A stretch of 64,000 bases of DNA from Thiothrix subterranea (GTDB taxonomy: Bacteria > Pseudomonadota > Gammaproteobacteria > Thiotrichales > Thiotrichaceae). Numbering within the stretch: position 1 is the first letter of the stretch; each line of letters opens with the position of its first letter. Below, one piece after another: positions 9,699 to 18,597 of this stretch. The translations under genes and the position numbers were made by a program. Below the pieces are notes generated by a model. It searched no databases and was not told the origin of the DNA. It was given only the letters and a program-made list of their open reading frames with translations. The stretch lies in the NCBI RefSeq assembly GCF_016772315.1, contig NZ_CP053482.1, forward strand, positions 3,839,501 through 3,903,500, written 5' to 3'.

Positions 9699-10183
9699 TG
9701 GCGACCGAAATCGAACGTAAATTTTTACTGGTATCGGATGCGTGGCGAGCCTTAATCAGCCGCTCGGAATCTTTCCGCCAAGGCTATTTGAGCAGCAGCA
9801 AGCGAGCCTCCGTGCGGGTGCGCATTGCTGATGACACCGCGACGCTCAATATAAAAGGCATGACCTTGGGCGTCCAACGCCCTGAATACGAATACGAAAT
9901 CCCGTTGCCTGACGCGACGGAATTGTTAGATCAGTTGTGCGAACGCCCACTGATTGAAAAGACCCGCCATTTCATCGAGTTTGGCGGCAAACTGTGGGAA
10001 ATAGATGAATTCCACGGTGACAACGCAGGCTTAATTGTCGCGGAAGTCGAACTCGATGCACCGGATGAAGTAATCCCCATGCCCGACTGGGCAGGTGCAG
10101 ACGTTTCACATTTGGAACGCTATTACAACGTCCGTCTTACGCAATATCCCTACAGCCAATGGTCGGCTGAGGAACGAGGTTAA
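9698..10183 (+). CDS. CYTH-domain triphosphatase/adenylate-cyclase-like protein
   Basis: The protein begins [11 protein letters not shown], the ExExK signature of the CYTH superfamily (class IV adenylate cyclases, thiamine triphosphatases and inorganic triphosphatases). Alternating charged strands such as [27 protein letters not shown] and LIVAEVEL build the tunnel-fold barrel. In bacteria this short single-domain form is most often a tripolyphosphatase; the substrate is not decided by sequence alone. The ATG at 9698 overlaps the fabH TAA by one base and is preferred over an upstream in-frame start at 9671 that lies inside fabH and adds non-family residues. Confidence 0.85.
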   Translation: MATEIERKFLLVSDAWRALISRSESFRQGYLSSSKRASVRVRIADDTATLNIKGMTLGVQRPEYEYEIPLPDATELLDQLCERPLIEKTRHFIEFGGKLWEIDEFHGDNAGLIVAEVELDAPDEVIPMPDWAGADVSHLERYYNVRLTQYPYSQWSAEERG

Positions 10184-10190
10184 TTACACA

Positions 10191-11537
10191 ATGCTATTTT
10201 CTGAACTCGGCTTGTCCGAGCCGCTGTTGCGTGCCATCAGCGAACAGGGTTACGACACCCCCACTCCTATCCAAGCACAAGGCATTCCTGCTGTTCTGTC
10301 CGGTCGCGACATTATGGCGGCGGCGCAAACCGGCACGGGTAAAACCGCTGGTTTCACCTTACCGATGCTGCATTTGCTCTCGGCTAACGGCAATGCGCCC
10401 AAATCCAATCATATCCGAGCCTTAGTGCTGACGCCGACCCGCGAACTGGCTGCTCAAGTCGGTGAAAGCGTGCGCGATTACGGCAAAAACCTGCCGCTGA
10501 CTTCTACCGTCGTATTTGGTGGTGTGAGTGCCAACCCGCAAATGATGGCGTTACGCCGTGGTTTGGATATTCTGGTGGCAACACCGGGGCGTTTGCTGGA
10601 TTTATACGACCAGAACGCGGTGAAATTTTCCCAAGTGGAAATGCTGGTGTTGGACGAAGCAGATCGCATGTTGGACATGGGGTTCATCCGCGACATCCGC
10701 AAAATTCTGGCGTTGTTGCCGAAACGTCGCCAAACGTTGATGTTTTCCGCGACGTTCTCCGACGACATCGTGGCGCTGACCAAGGGTTTATTGAATAACC
10801 CTGTGCAAATCTCAGTTAGCCCACGCAATGCGGCGGCGAATACCGTGACGCAATCGGTTTTCTTGGTGGATAAAGCGCGTAAAACTGCGTTGTTGAGCCA
10901 CTTAATCCGTGAAAATCAGTGGGAACAGGTGTTGGTGTTCTCGCGCACCAAACACGGTGCCAACCGTTTGGCTGAAAAGCTCGAACGCGATGGCGTAACC
11001 GCTGCTGCGATCCACGGCAACAAAAGCCAAGGCGCACGTACCAAAGCACTGGCGGATTTCAAACAAGGCAATATCCGCGTACTGGTAGCGACTGACATCG
11101 CGGCGCGTGGCTTGGATATTGAGCAATTGCCACACGTCATCAACTTCGAGTTGCCGAACGTGTCGGAAGATTATGTGCACCGTATCGGGCGTACTGGGCG
11201 TGCGGGCGCAACGGGTGAAGCGATTTCCTTGGTCGAACCGGAAGAATACGGTTTTCTCAAAGGCATCGAAAAGCTCATTAAGCAGCAATTGCCCCGTGAA
11301 CCGTTGCCCACGATCAGCGTTGCCCCGACCCGTGCGTTGACGGCCGCCGAGATTGCCAAAGATGCGGAAGCGGATCGTCCGCGCCCTGCGCAACATCGCC
11401 CCGCTAACCGTCGTAGCAGCTCGCAGAAGAGTGATGTCCGCAAAGCCGCTGGTTTGCCGCCGGTGAAGAAAGCCGAAGGTGCCGCAGCGAGCAAGCCGCG
11501 TCGCCGTCGCCCTAACAAGCCGAAAGCGGTCGCGTAA
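10191..11537 (+). CDS. rhlE: DEAD-box ATP-dependent RNA helicase, RhlE type
   Basis: DEAD-box helicases unwind short RNA duplexes in ribosome assembly and RNA decay. The motifs are in order: Q motif ([11 protein letters not shown]), Walker A ([11 protein letters not shown]), [18 protein letters not shown] in [27 protein letters not shown] and [10 protein letters not shown]. The basic C-terminal tail ([10 protein letters not shown]) resembles RhlE. The ATG at 10191 follows GAACGAGG and gives 448 residues; the frame stays open further upstream, but only inside the CYTH gene. Confidence 0.93.
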   Translation: MLFSELGLSEPLLRAISEQGYDTPTPIQAQGIPAVLSGRDIMAAAQTGTGKTAGFTLPMLHLLSANGNAPKSNHIRALVLTPTRELAAQVGESVRDYGKNLPLTSTVVFGGVSANPQMMALRRGLDILVATPGRLLDLYDQNAVKFSQVEMLVLDEADRMLDMGFIRDIRKILALLPKRRQTLMFSATFSDDIVALTKGLLNNPVQISVSPRNAAANTVTQSVFLVDKARKTALLSHLIRENQWEQVLVFSRTKHGANRLAEKLERDGVTAAAIHGNKSQGARTKALADFKQGNIRVLVATDIAARGLDIEQLPHVINFELPNVSEDYVHRIGRTGRAGATGEAISLVEPEEYGFLKGIEKLIKQQLPREPLPTISVAPTRALTAAEIAKDAEADRPRPAQHRPANRRSSSQKSDVRKAAGLPPVKKAEGAAASKPRRRRPNKPKAVA

Positions 11538-11555
11538 ATAGCTTACTTATTAATG

Positions 11556-11601
11556 TAATGTCGGATACTGTAGTCACAGCCCGACATTAAGTGTCTATAA
11601 T
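11556..11601 (+). promoter_or_regulatory. Long hairpin and promoter before the ATPase/Toprim/DUF262 island
   Basis: TAATGTCGG (11556-11564) pairs perfectly with CCGACATTA (11581-11589), and CTGT/ACAG can pair inside the loop. No T run follows on the plus strand, so it is a poor terminator and may instead be an operator. A TATAAT -10 box lies at 11596-11601, with a weak -35 candidate (GTCACA, 11573-11578) 17 bases upstream inside the second hairpin arm. A dimeric regulator bound to the palindrome would block this promoter; that is inference. Confidence 0.5.
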
Positions 11602-11644
11602 AAGCCGATGATGTTTCCGTGATGTGTTCAGAAGGAGTTATGCT

Positions 11645-12889
11645 ATGCCTCTTTTTAGTGTAGAAGTTGAAGGTTATCGAGCCTTCCGTGACAAGGCTAA
11701 AATTGATATACATCCGTTAACACTTCTTTATGGTGAGAACCAAGCAGGCAAAAGCACCTTGCTGCGCTTATTGGTTTTGTTAGCTGACTCACTTTATTCT
11801 GGTCGTGGTCTTTTAAATTTGCATAGCTCGGTTATTCCGAAAAACGTAGTCTTTAGAGACTTAGGTTGGTTAGGGGCGGGCAATGAGTCAAGTAAACCCA
11901 GTTTTAGCTTGAGTGGGCATAATGGTGCATCATTGACACTCAAGTTTGGCGATGAAGGCGGAGTTCTTGTTGATCGTATTACTTGCAAAAAAGAGCATAA
12001 TTTATTTGATGCATGGTTAGCAGGGCAGGTTCATCGAACTAATGAACATTTCCAAGGTTTGTATGAAGGTGAATATGGAGATCAAGAGTGGAGTGGCACG
12101 CTAAAATTTGAAAATTTAATACCTAAGGGACTTCCTGACGGTATCAATCAGATTGTTGCGTCTATTCAAGATGATTTCAGCAGGTTGGAATACATACAAT
12201 GGTTGGGTATTAATCGAATTATTGATGGAAATGGTGATGGTAGAGGGGCAGCTCGCTGTTGTCTGTCTGATGGTTCTGATTTAATTTCTCTTATTAAGGG
12301 CGATTTAGAAAAGCCAATTTTAGAGTCAGTTTCTACTTGGTTGAGACAGCAAGGTTTAGGGGAAAGCATTGTTATTCAGGAGTCTATTAATAATCCGCCT
12401 ATATTTGCCATTAAATCGAGACGAGGAGTAAAAGAGTTGCCTGCTTCTCTTGCTGGTGAAGGTGTTCGCTCTCTATTGCCCATTTTATTATGTATGGCAT
12501 GGGCAGAGATGAAGCAAGAAAGAACGCCTTCATTTCTTGCTATTGAAGAACCTGAATCGCATTTGCATCCGACTCTTCAAGTGAAATTCTTTGATCGTTT
12601 GGTTGAAACAATCAAATGTGGCATTCCTGTCGTTTTAGAGACGCATTCCGTTTATTTGCTGAGAGCTATGCAACTTGCTATTTTAGAAGGTAAATTGTCA
12701 ACTGATGATGTTGGACTTTATTGGGTTGGTCAAAAAGATGAGAACTCAGCTTCAGCTTCATTTGTCGAAAAAATAACGATTGAAAACGATGCAAGGCTAA
12801 GCGGTTGGCCACTAGGAACATTTGAAACAGAGCAAGAGCTTTCTTACGAAATCATGGACTTGCGCTGGAAAAAAGGTACAGACTCATGA
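11645..12889 (+). CDS. AAA/ABC-type ATPase of a putative defence operon
   Basis: The 414-residue protein has Walker A YGENQAGKST (about residues 29-38) right after an N-terminal strand (FSVEVEGYRAFRDKAKI) typical of the RecF/SMC/OLD-like AAA_21 and DUF3696 families. Walker B is LAIEEPESHLHP (Glu301, Glu302), followed by the switch ETHSVYLLRAM. ATPases of this class in prokaryotic immunity sense phage products and license a partner nuclease. The ATG at 11645 is preceded by AAGGAG (11632-11637); an in-frame GTG at 11624 lacks a ribosome site. The stop overlaps the next start (ATGA), so the two proteins are probably made in a fixed ratio. Base composition is clearly AT-richer than the flanking genes. 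Confidence 0.85.
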   Translation: MPLFSVEVEGYRAFRDKAKIDIHPLTLLYGENQAGKSTLLRLLVLLADSLYSGRGLLNLHSSVIPKNVVFRDLGWLGAGNESSKPSFSLSGHNGASLTLKFGDEGGVLVDRITCKKEHNLFDAWLAGQVHRTNEHFQGLYEGEYGDQEWSGTLKFENLIPKGLPDGINQIVASIQDDFSRLEYIQWLGINRIIDGNGDGRGAARCCLSDGSDLISLIKGDLEKPILESVSTWLRQQGLGESIVIQESINNPPIFAIKSRRGVKELPASLAGEGVRSLLPILLCMAWAEMKQERTPSFLAIEEPESHLHPTLQVKFFDRLVETIKCGIPVVLETHSVYLLRAMQLAILEGKLSTDDVGLYWVGQKDENSASASFVEKITIENDARLSGWPLGTFETEQELSYEIMDLRWKKGTDS

Positions 12890-13857
12890 TGATATGGATG
12901 GATGATGCACTATTTTCAGGGAGTCGTTATATTGATTGCTTGAGTGTATTGCATAATGCGGCTATTCGTGGTCATTCATTAACTATTTCAAATGATCCTT
13001 CCGCAAGACGAGGTTCACCTAACTTTGATGAATGGAAGCGCTCTTTATCGGAAAAAATTAAACATGAAGTCGATAATATACTGGATAAACTAAAAGTAAT
13101 TCCATCAAATATAGCTGATCGCGGATTTTCTAAGCGTTTGCTTATTACAAATCGGGAATTTTCTATTAGTAACGTTTGTTTTGTCCGTCTTGATGAAGCG
13201 GTTCGTGCCGTTTCATTACCACTACACATACTGGTAGAAAATCAGATTAATGATGCTGCATTTTTGCGCCATGTGATGCCACCGGATTGTAGAGAAGAAT
13301 TAGAAAAATTGGAGAGACGGGGGCAAATACGTTATATTCAAGGTGGGGGACTTACAGAGATTCTAAAACTTATTAAGTTTCACATTAAGGATGATAACTC
13401 GCGTTTAGTATTTGGTTTGCCTGCTGATGTATGGAAATTACTTCATTTTATTATTTATGATCATGATGGAAAGACAAGTGATTCTCCAAGTTATGATTCT
13501 AAGAAAACATATTTAATATGTGAAGATAATGACATGCTTCATAGAAGTCATCGGTTGATGCGTAAGTCACAGGAGAATTATATTCCTGTCGATGCTTTGA
13601 AAGAAATTGTCAATTTTAAGAAAAAAATTAATAATTCTCAAAAAGAAGAAACACAGAGAAATATAGGATCGTATGAAAAAAGTGGTGATAAGCGATTCTT
13701 TGAAGATGTTGTGAAATTATCATCTAATGAAAAACTGTTTAAGAGCGTTTTCGGAGAAGATGCTTATGAAGAAATTTGGAAAGATGAGTGGTTTGAAAAA
13801 GATGGTTCTTGGCCTGAAATGAGAAAATTGGCTGAATCAATTGTATCATCTATGTAA
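12886..13857 (+). CDS. Toprim-like protein of unknown family, ATPase partner
   Basis: I do not recognise a named family. The 323-residue protein contains LHILVENQINDAAFL (Glu118, Asp123) and, 64 residues on, FIIYDHDG (Asp182, Asp184). A lone Glu after a hydrophobic strand followed by a DxD after a second strand is the Toprim nuclease pattern seen in OLD, Gabija GajA and PARIS AriB. No signal peptide or membrane segment is visible. It overlaps the ATPase by four bases and is very AT-rich (13 G/C of 60 at 13621-13680), with a Lys/Glu-rich C-terminal third. A split ATPase-Toprim pair would function like a two-chain OLD nuclease. The Toprim call rests only on these motifs and spacing. Confidence 0.6.
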   Translation: MMIWMDDALFSGSRYIDCLSVLHNAAIRGHSLTISNDPSARRGSPNFDEWKRSLSEKIKHEVDNILDKLKVIPSNIADRGFSKRLLITNREFSISNVCFVRLDEAVRAVSLPLHILVENQINDAAFLRHVMPPDCREELEKLERRGQIRYIQGGGLTEILKLIKFHIKDDNSRLVFGLPADVWKLLHFIIYDHDGKTSDSPSYDSKKTYLICEDNDMLHRSHRLMRKSQENYIPVDALKEIVNFKKKINNSQKEETQRNIGSYEKSGDKRFFEDVVKLSSNEKLFKSVFGEDAYEEIWKDEWFEKDGSWPEMRKLAESIVSSM

Positions 13858-13877
13858 CTAATTTTTAGGGAATCTTT

Positions 13878-15476
13878 ATGGCTTTTTATGAAAAACAACC
13901 TTTTATCCAGCCACTCTATCAATTAGTGAGCGAGGTGATGCGAGGCGATGTTCGAGTACCACGTTTTCAACGTGCTGGAACTCAAGATACGTGGAGTCCA
14001 GATCAACGTGGTGATCTACTGGATAGCTTGTATCGAGGTTATCCGGTAGGAACAATTTTGTTGTGGTCTACAAATGATACTATTACAACAATTGATGAAG
14101 TTGGTGGTTATAAAATTCCTCGCAGAGAGGATGGCACAACATTGCGCTTGTTATTAGATGGGCATCAACGCTTGTCAACGTTAGTGCAAATCCTTGGTGC
14201 TGGATTGGAAGCCGATATTGAACGCTCTGGTAAGAAAGATGAAGTAGATAATAATGAAAGATGGTTTTTTGATTTAAACGGTAATGATCAGCAAAGTCGT
14301 GAGCGTTTTATTCTATTAAAGCCAAACGTGAACCCCGATGATGCGCAATTACCGATAGATATATTGTTAAACAGATTTAAGCTAAACAAATGGATTCGGG
14401 ATCATCGTGATTTAACAGATGAACAAATCAAGGATGTGGATAGTTTGCGTGATAGATTGCGTGAATATCAGATACCTGTGGCTGTGTTGGTTGCTGATTC
14501 CTTAGATGAAGCTACGGTGAGTTTTAAACGAATAAACTCTAGTGGTACTCCGATGGATGATTTTAATATGGTTGCTGCGCTGGCATTCCAAAATAATTTT
14601 GATTTAAGAGATGTTTTTGAATCTGCTAAAATAAAACTATTAGCGGATTTTGGTAAGTGGCAAGACACACCTGATTTAGACCTTCTTAGAATATGTGCTG
14701 GTATTTTAGATGATAAACCAGCGAACATCAAGGTTGAAAATTTAGCTAAGAAATTAGATCAAAAATTGATTGACAAGGCTATTGGTGGAGCAGCTAAAGC
14801 AAGTCAATTACTAACATTATGCGGTGTGCATGGGCCGGAAGCCTTGCCTTATTCTTGGCAATTAATAACGTTAGCTATTGTGTTAGAAAAAGAGGGCATT
14901 AATACAGAAAGCGAAAACACTAAAAAGGCCGTAGAAAAATGGTTTTGGTTAACAACGTATGGTGAGGTGTTTGCAGGTGTAAATTCAGCTATTTACAAAA
15001 GAAGTAGTGAAGCACTTAAAGAGATGTTGTCAGGTAATGGCTATGAAAAGATGGACAGAGATATTACGAAAAAAGTGCGTCCTGTCCAAAAATTTGATTT
15101 CCGAGCCGTGCGTTCTAAAGCCTGTGCATTATTAATGGCACGTCAATATGATGACGGTCATCTTGATGGCGAAGCTCATAAGGCTTTTGCGACAGGACGA
15201 ACGGCTATGCAACCATTATCAAAAGATGGCAAACGTTCTAATTGGTGGGATTTAGCTATTGTACCAACGGAATTGGTTAAAGTACGTGATGTATTGCGTC
15301 GAAAAGAACAAGGTAGTGCCAATGCAGAAGATAATGATATTTTATACAGACTTGGTATGGTGAATACCTCTGATGCCAATATCACTATAAATGATATGCT
15401 TCTGGCTCGGAAAGCATTATTTTTAGGTCTTGAGAAGACGTTTGTGGAAGAATTAGGGTTAGATTGGGTAGAGTGA
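13878..15476 (+). CDS. DUF262 (GmrS-like/ParB-like fold) protein
   Basis: The 532-residue protein begins with a DUF262 domain: RVPRFQRAG near the start, LLDSLYRGYPVGTILLW, then the signature LLLDGHQRLSTL (canonical DGQQR with His for Gln), and later FKRINSSGTPMDD. DUF262 is the ParB/Srx-fold N-terminal half of GmrSD type IV restriction enzymes and of other anti-phage proteins such as BrxU, and hydrolyses NTP. The HNH (DUF1524) nuclease half expected in GmrD is not visible in the C-terminus, so nuclease activity may come from the Toprim-like neighbour. It lies 20 bases after the preceding gene and ends nine bases before hisC. Confidence 0.85.
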   Translation: MAFYEKQPFIQPLYQLVSEVMRGDVRVPRFQRAGTQDTWSPDQRGDLLDSLYRGYPVGTILLWSTNDTITTIDEVGGYKIPRREDGTTLRLLLDGHQRLSTLVQILGAGLEADIERSGKKDEVDNNERWFFDLNGNDQQSRERFILLKPNVNPDDAQLPIDILLNRFKLNKWIRDHRDLTDEQIKDVDSLRDRLREYQIPVAVLVADSLDEATVSFKRINSSGTPMDDFNMVAALAFQNNFDLRDVFESAKIKLLADFGKWQDTPDLDLLRICAGILDDKPANIKVENLAKKLDQKLIDKAIGGAAKASQLLTLCGVHGPEALPYSWQLITLAIVLEKEGINTESENTKKAVEKWFWLTTYGEVFAGVNSAIYKRSSEALKEMLSGNGYEKMDRDITKKVRPVQKFDFRAVRSKACALLMARQYDDGHLDGEAHKAFATGRTAMQPLSKDGKRSNWWDLAIVPTELVKVRDVLRRKEQGSANAEDNDILYRLGMVNTSDANITINDMLLARKALFLGLEKTFVEELGLDWVE

Positions 15477-15485
15477 GTAAAACGA

Positions 15486-16616
15486 ATGCAAACGACTGTT
15501 GATTTCAAAACACTGGCGGTAACGGGCGTGCAAGCCTTGCATCCTTACCAACCGGGCAAACCCATCGAAGAGCTGGAGCGCGAACTGGGGATTACCAATA
15601 TCCTCAAACTGGCTTCCAACGAAAATCCCCTCGGCGCAAGCCCCAAAGCGCAAGCGGCGATGGCGGCGGTACTTAAATCGCTGGAACTCTATCCCGATGG
15701 CAGTGGCTACCAGTTAAAGGCGGCGACTGCGGACAAGTTTGGTCTGCAAAGCTCACAAATCACTTTAGGTAACGGCTCTAACGACGTGCTGGACATCATT
15801 GCCCGTGTGTTTTTAGATAATAGCCGTGCCGCCGTCTTCTCAGAATACGCCTTTGCGGTTTACCCGATTGTAATTCAAGCCGTGGGCGCAGAATTGCAAC
15901 CTGCCAAAGCGAATCCGCCCAGCCATGACACCATGCCTTACGGGCATAATCTGGCAAACCTTGCCGCGAAAATCACCGACAAAACCCGATTAGTGTTCAT
16001 TGCGAACCCAAATAATCCGACAGGGACGTGGTTGGGTAAGGAGGAGCTGCACCGTTTTCTAAGCCGCGTGCCGAATGATGTCATCGTCGTCATCGACGAA
16101 GCCTATACCGAATACGTGACCGACCCGACCTTCCCGAATGCGTTGGCGTGGCTCGCGGAATTCCCGAATCTGATTGTGACGCGCACGTTTTCCAAGATTT
16201 ACGGTTTGGCGGGGGTGCGGGTCGGTTATGCCGCCTCTAGCTCTGCGATTGCGGATATGCTGAATCGGGTGCGTCAGCCGTTTAACGTGAATTCACTGGC
16301 TTTGGCGGCGGCGCAAGCGGCGTTGGGGGATGATGATTTCCTTGAACGTAGTGTGGCGACGAATGCGGCAGGTTTGCAGCAATGGTTTGCGGCGTGTGCT
16401 GAGAATGGTTGGGAATACATGCCGACAGCGGGCAATTTTATCACCATTAATATGCAGCGTCCGGCGGCACCGTTATATGATGCGTTGTTGCGCGAAGGCG
16501 TGATTGTGCGCCCGATTGGTGGGTATGGTTTGCCGCAACATTTGCGGATTACGGTTGGTACGGCGGCGCAGAATACGCGCTGTATCAAGGCGTTGCAGAA
16601 GGTTCTTACCGCGTGA
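15486..16616 (+). CDS. hisC: Histidinol-phosphate aminotransferase (HisC2 type)
   Basis: This PLP-dependent fold-type I aminotransferase converts imidazole-acetol phosphate to histidinol phosphate. Copies next to tyrA and aroA usually serve aromatic amino-acid transamination as well. The 376 residues contain LASNENPLG, NPNNPTGTW, VVIDEAYTEY and the PLP-lysine region TRTFSKIYGLAGVRVGY. It overlaps tyrA by four bases. The expected upstream neighbours (serC, pheA) are missing: the AT-rich island ends nine bases before its ATG. Composition switches abruptly to 32 G/C of 60 at 15541-15600. Confidence 0.95.
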   Translation: MQTTVDFKTLAVTGVQALHPYQPGKPIEELERELGITNILKLASNENPLGASPKAQAAMAAVLKSLELYPDGSGYQLKAATADKFGLQSSQITLGNGSNDVLDIIARVFLDNSRAAVFSEYAFAVYPIVIQAVGAELQPAKANPPSHDTMPYGHNLANLAAKITDKTRLVFIANPNNPTGTWLGKEELHRFLSRVPNDVIVVIDEAYTEYVTDPTFPNALAWLAEFPNLIVTRTFSKIYGLAGVRVGYAASSSAIADMLNRVRQPFNVNSLALAAAQAALGDDDFLERSVATNAAGLQQWFAACAENGWEYMPTAGNFITINMQRPAAPLYDALLREGVIVRPIGGYGLPQHLRITVGTAAQNTRCIKALQKVLTA

Positions 16617-17476
16617 TTAAGAAATTGGTTATCTTTGGTGTCGGGTTGATCGGTGGGTCGCTGGCGTTGGCGTTGCGTGACGCACATTTCTGCGAAACGG
16701 TGGTGGGGTGCAGTCGCAATGCGGCGCACTTGCAAAAAGCGGTGGATTTGGGGGTGATCGACAGCTTCAGCCTTGACCCAGCAGAGGCGGTACGCGATGC
16801 CGATATGGTATTGCTGGCGGTGCCGATGGGCGCAATGCGGCACTTATTGCAGCAAATCAAACCGGCATTGTCGGCGGATGCGATTCTTACCGATGCAGGC
16901 AGCACCAAAGGCAGTATCGTGGCGGAAGTGGCGCAGGTGTTTGGCGCGGATTTCACCCGTTTTGTGCCAGGGCATCCGATTGCAGGGCGTGAAAAGAGCG
17001 GGGTGGAAGCGGCAATTCCTGATTTGTACGTCAACCGCCGCGTGATTTTGACCCCGCAGGCGCACACGGATGCGGATGCGATTGCCAAAGTGGAAGCGAT
17101 GTGGCGCGTGACGGGCGCATTGCTGGAACAAATGCCGGTAGAATTGCACGATCAGGTGTTGGCAGCGACCAGCCATTTGCCGCATGTGCTGGCGTTTTCG
17201 CTGGTGGATACGCTGCTGAATATGCCGCAGCGGGAAGATATTTTGCGCTATGCGGCGGGTGGATTTCGCGATTTTACGCGGATTGCATCGAGCGATCCGG
17301 TGATGTGGCGGGATATTTGCCTGACCAACAAGGCGGCGATTCTGGCGGTGATTGCGGCTTTCCAACACAATCTGGGCGAATTTGCCGCGCTGATTGAGGC
17401 GCAAGATGGCGAATCGCTGCACAATCGCATGGCAAATGCCAAACAAGCCCGCGACAATTATGTTGCTTCACTTTGA
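16613..17476 (+). CDS. tyrA: Prephenate dehydrogenase
   Basis: TyrA oxidatively decarboxylates prephenate to 4-hydroxyphenylpyruvate in tyrosine synthesis. The 287-residue single-domain form has an N-terminal Rossmann motif FGVGLIGGSLALAL, then DAGSTKGSIV, FVPGHPIAGREKSG and the helical dimerisation domain with LPHVLAFSLV and FRDFTRIASSDPVMWRDI. It starts with GTG inside the end of hisC (GTGA), so it is translationally coupled. No chorismate mutase or ACT domain is fused. Confidence 0.95.
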   Translation: MIKKLVIFGVGLIGGSLALALRDAHFCETVVGCSRNAAHLQKAVDLGVIDSFSLDPAEAVRDADMVLLAVPMGAMRHLLQQIKPALSADAILTDAGSTKGSIVAEVAQVFGADFTRFVPGHPIAGREKSGVEAAIPDLYVNRRVILTPQAHTDADAIAKVEAMWRVTGALLEQMPVELHDQVLAATSHLPHVLAFSLVDTLLNMPQREDILRYAAGGFRDFTRIASSDPVMWRDICLTNKAAILAVIAAFQHNLGEFAALIEAQDGESLHNRMANAKQARDNYVASL

Positions 17477-17499
17477 AGTTAGGAATCCATTCAAGGTTA

Positions 17500-18438
17500 T
17501 CAGTGCATCCACTCCACCATGTCGGCGATCACTTCGTCACCGTTTAAATCCCGTCCCAGCATGTGCCAGCCTTGCGGATAACGGATAAACCGCGTTTTGC
17601 CAGATTTTGGTAGGCGTTGCCACAAGCGTTCAATCGGCTTTTTCGGGATAATCTGGTCTTTATCGCCATACAGTAGCAACACCGGCAAGCTAAGGCTGTC
17701 TGCTGCGCTATACGCTTTGTCCATTAAATCCACGACGCCATTGAGCGTGTCGATGCGTGTGCCTTTGATCATCCACGGGCTTTTCCAGATACGGCGCAAC
17801 ATGACTGTGTTGTCAGTGGGGCGAATTGCGAGGCTTTCACCCGTTGGTTTCCAGCCCGGCGTCAGGCGCAACGCGGCTTGGTGCGCCCAACGTTGGTAAA
17901 ACGGTTGAGTAGCGCGTGTCCATACCGCAGGGGCGGCAAGGATAATACCGTCAGCATCCAATTTCCCCTGTGCGGCGGCTAACAATGTCACTGCTCCGCC
18001 CATTGAAAAACCCAGTACGTAAAGTGGTCGGTCTGGGTACGTTTGACGCAACTGGCTGGCAGCTTCGCGGGCATCGTGCGCCATGCGTTCCGCACTCGAC
18101 CATAAGCCGCGATACGGTGAACGCCCAAAGCCGCGCTGATCGTATGCCCATACCTCAACGCCGTGTTGAGCGAGCGTTTCACACATTTCGTCAAACGCTC
18201 CGGCGTATTCGTTGAGGCCGTGGATCAGCAATAACGTCGCTTTGGGTGTGCTATGTGCTTGCCAGTGGGTCATTACTAACTCCGTGCCATCGCTGGTGCG
18301 TAGCAGTGGCTGTTGCACCAGTGCGGGCGGTGCTTGCGTGGTTTTGAGCGGAATACTGGCGGGTGTGCAGGCACTCAACCCGCTGATTACAACAATCAAC
18401 AGCAGTATCGCACCGCTGGAGAGCAATAAATTTACCAT
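17500..18438 (-). CDS. Alpha/beta-hydrolase lipoprotein, monoacylglycerol-lipase-like
   Basis: The 312-residue protein starts with a hydrophobic segment ending in LSAC, a plausible lipobox, so it is probably a membrane-anchored lipoprotein. The Hydrolase_4 core has LLIHGLNEYAGAF (oxyanion region), AYDQRGFGRSP, the nucleophile elbow GFSMGG, LLLYGDKDQIIP (Asp) and a late GWHML His. This pattern matches monoacylglycerol lipases and lysophospholipases. It is transcribed against the tyrA-aroA operon and splits it, so aroA needs its own promoter. Confidence 0.88.
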   Translation of the reverse strand: MVNLLLSSGAILLLIVVISGLSACTPASIPLKTTQAPPALVQQPLLRTSDGTELVMTHWQAHSTPKATLLLIHGLNEYAGAFDEMCETLAQHGVEVWAYDQRGFGRSPYRGLWSSAERMAHDAREAASQLRQTYPDRPLYVLGFSMGGAVTLLAAAQGKLDADGIILAAPAVWTRATQPFYQRWAHQAALRLTPGWKPTGESLAIRPTDNTVMLRRIWKSPWMIKGTRIDTLNGVVDLMDKAYSAADSLSLPVLLLYGDKDQIIPKKPIERLWQRLPKSGKTRFIRYPQGWHMLGRDLNGDEVIADMVEWMH

Positions 18439-18597
18439 TTAACCGGGTGTCCAGCCGTTAAAAAACGCGATTATGCCATACCTTAAAATGAAGATTGCGG
18501 ACAAAGCTTCTGTTGCAACTTGGCAAAGCTTATGGCGTATGTTTGAATGCCAACCTAGTTTTTTACGCATAACGACACACGATACAGGAAAACCCGC

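Noticed and set aside
12886-13857. Calling the middle island gene AriB of PARIS
   Set aside because: Toprim-like residues are present, but I cannot see the DUF4435 signature, and the third gene (DUF262) is not part of PARIS.
16844-17446. 200-codon minus-strand frame opposite tyrA
   Set aside because: Antisense to a well-conserved enzyme, with biased composition (many His, Arg, Gln); no ribosome site.
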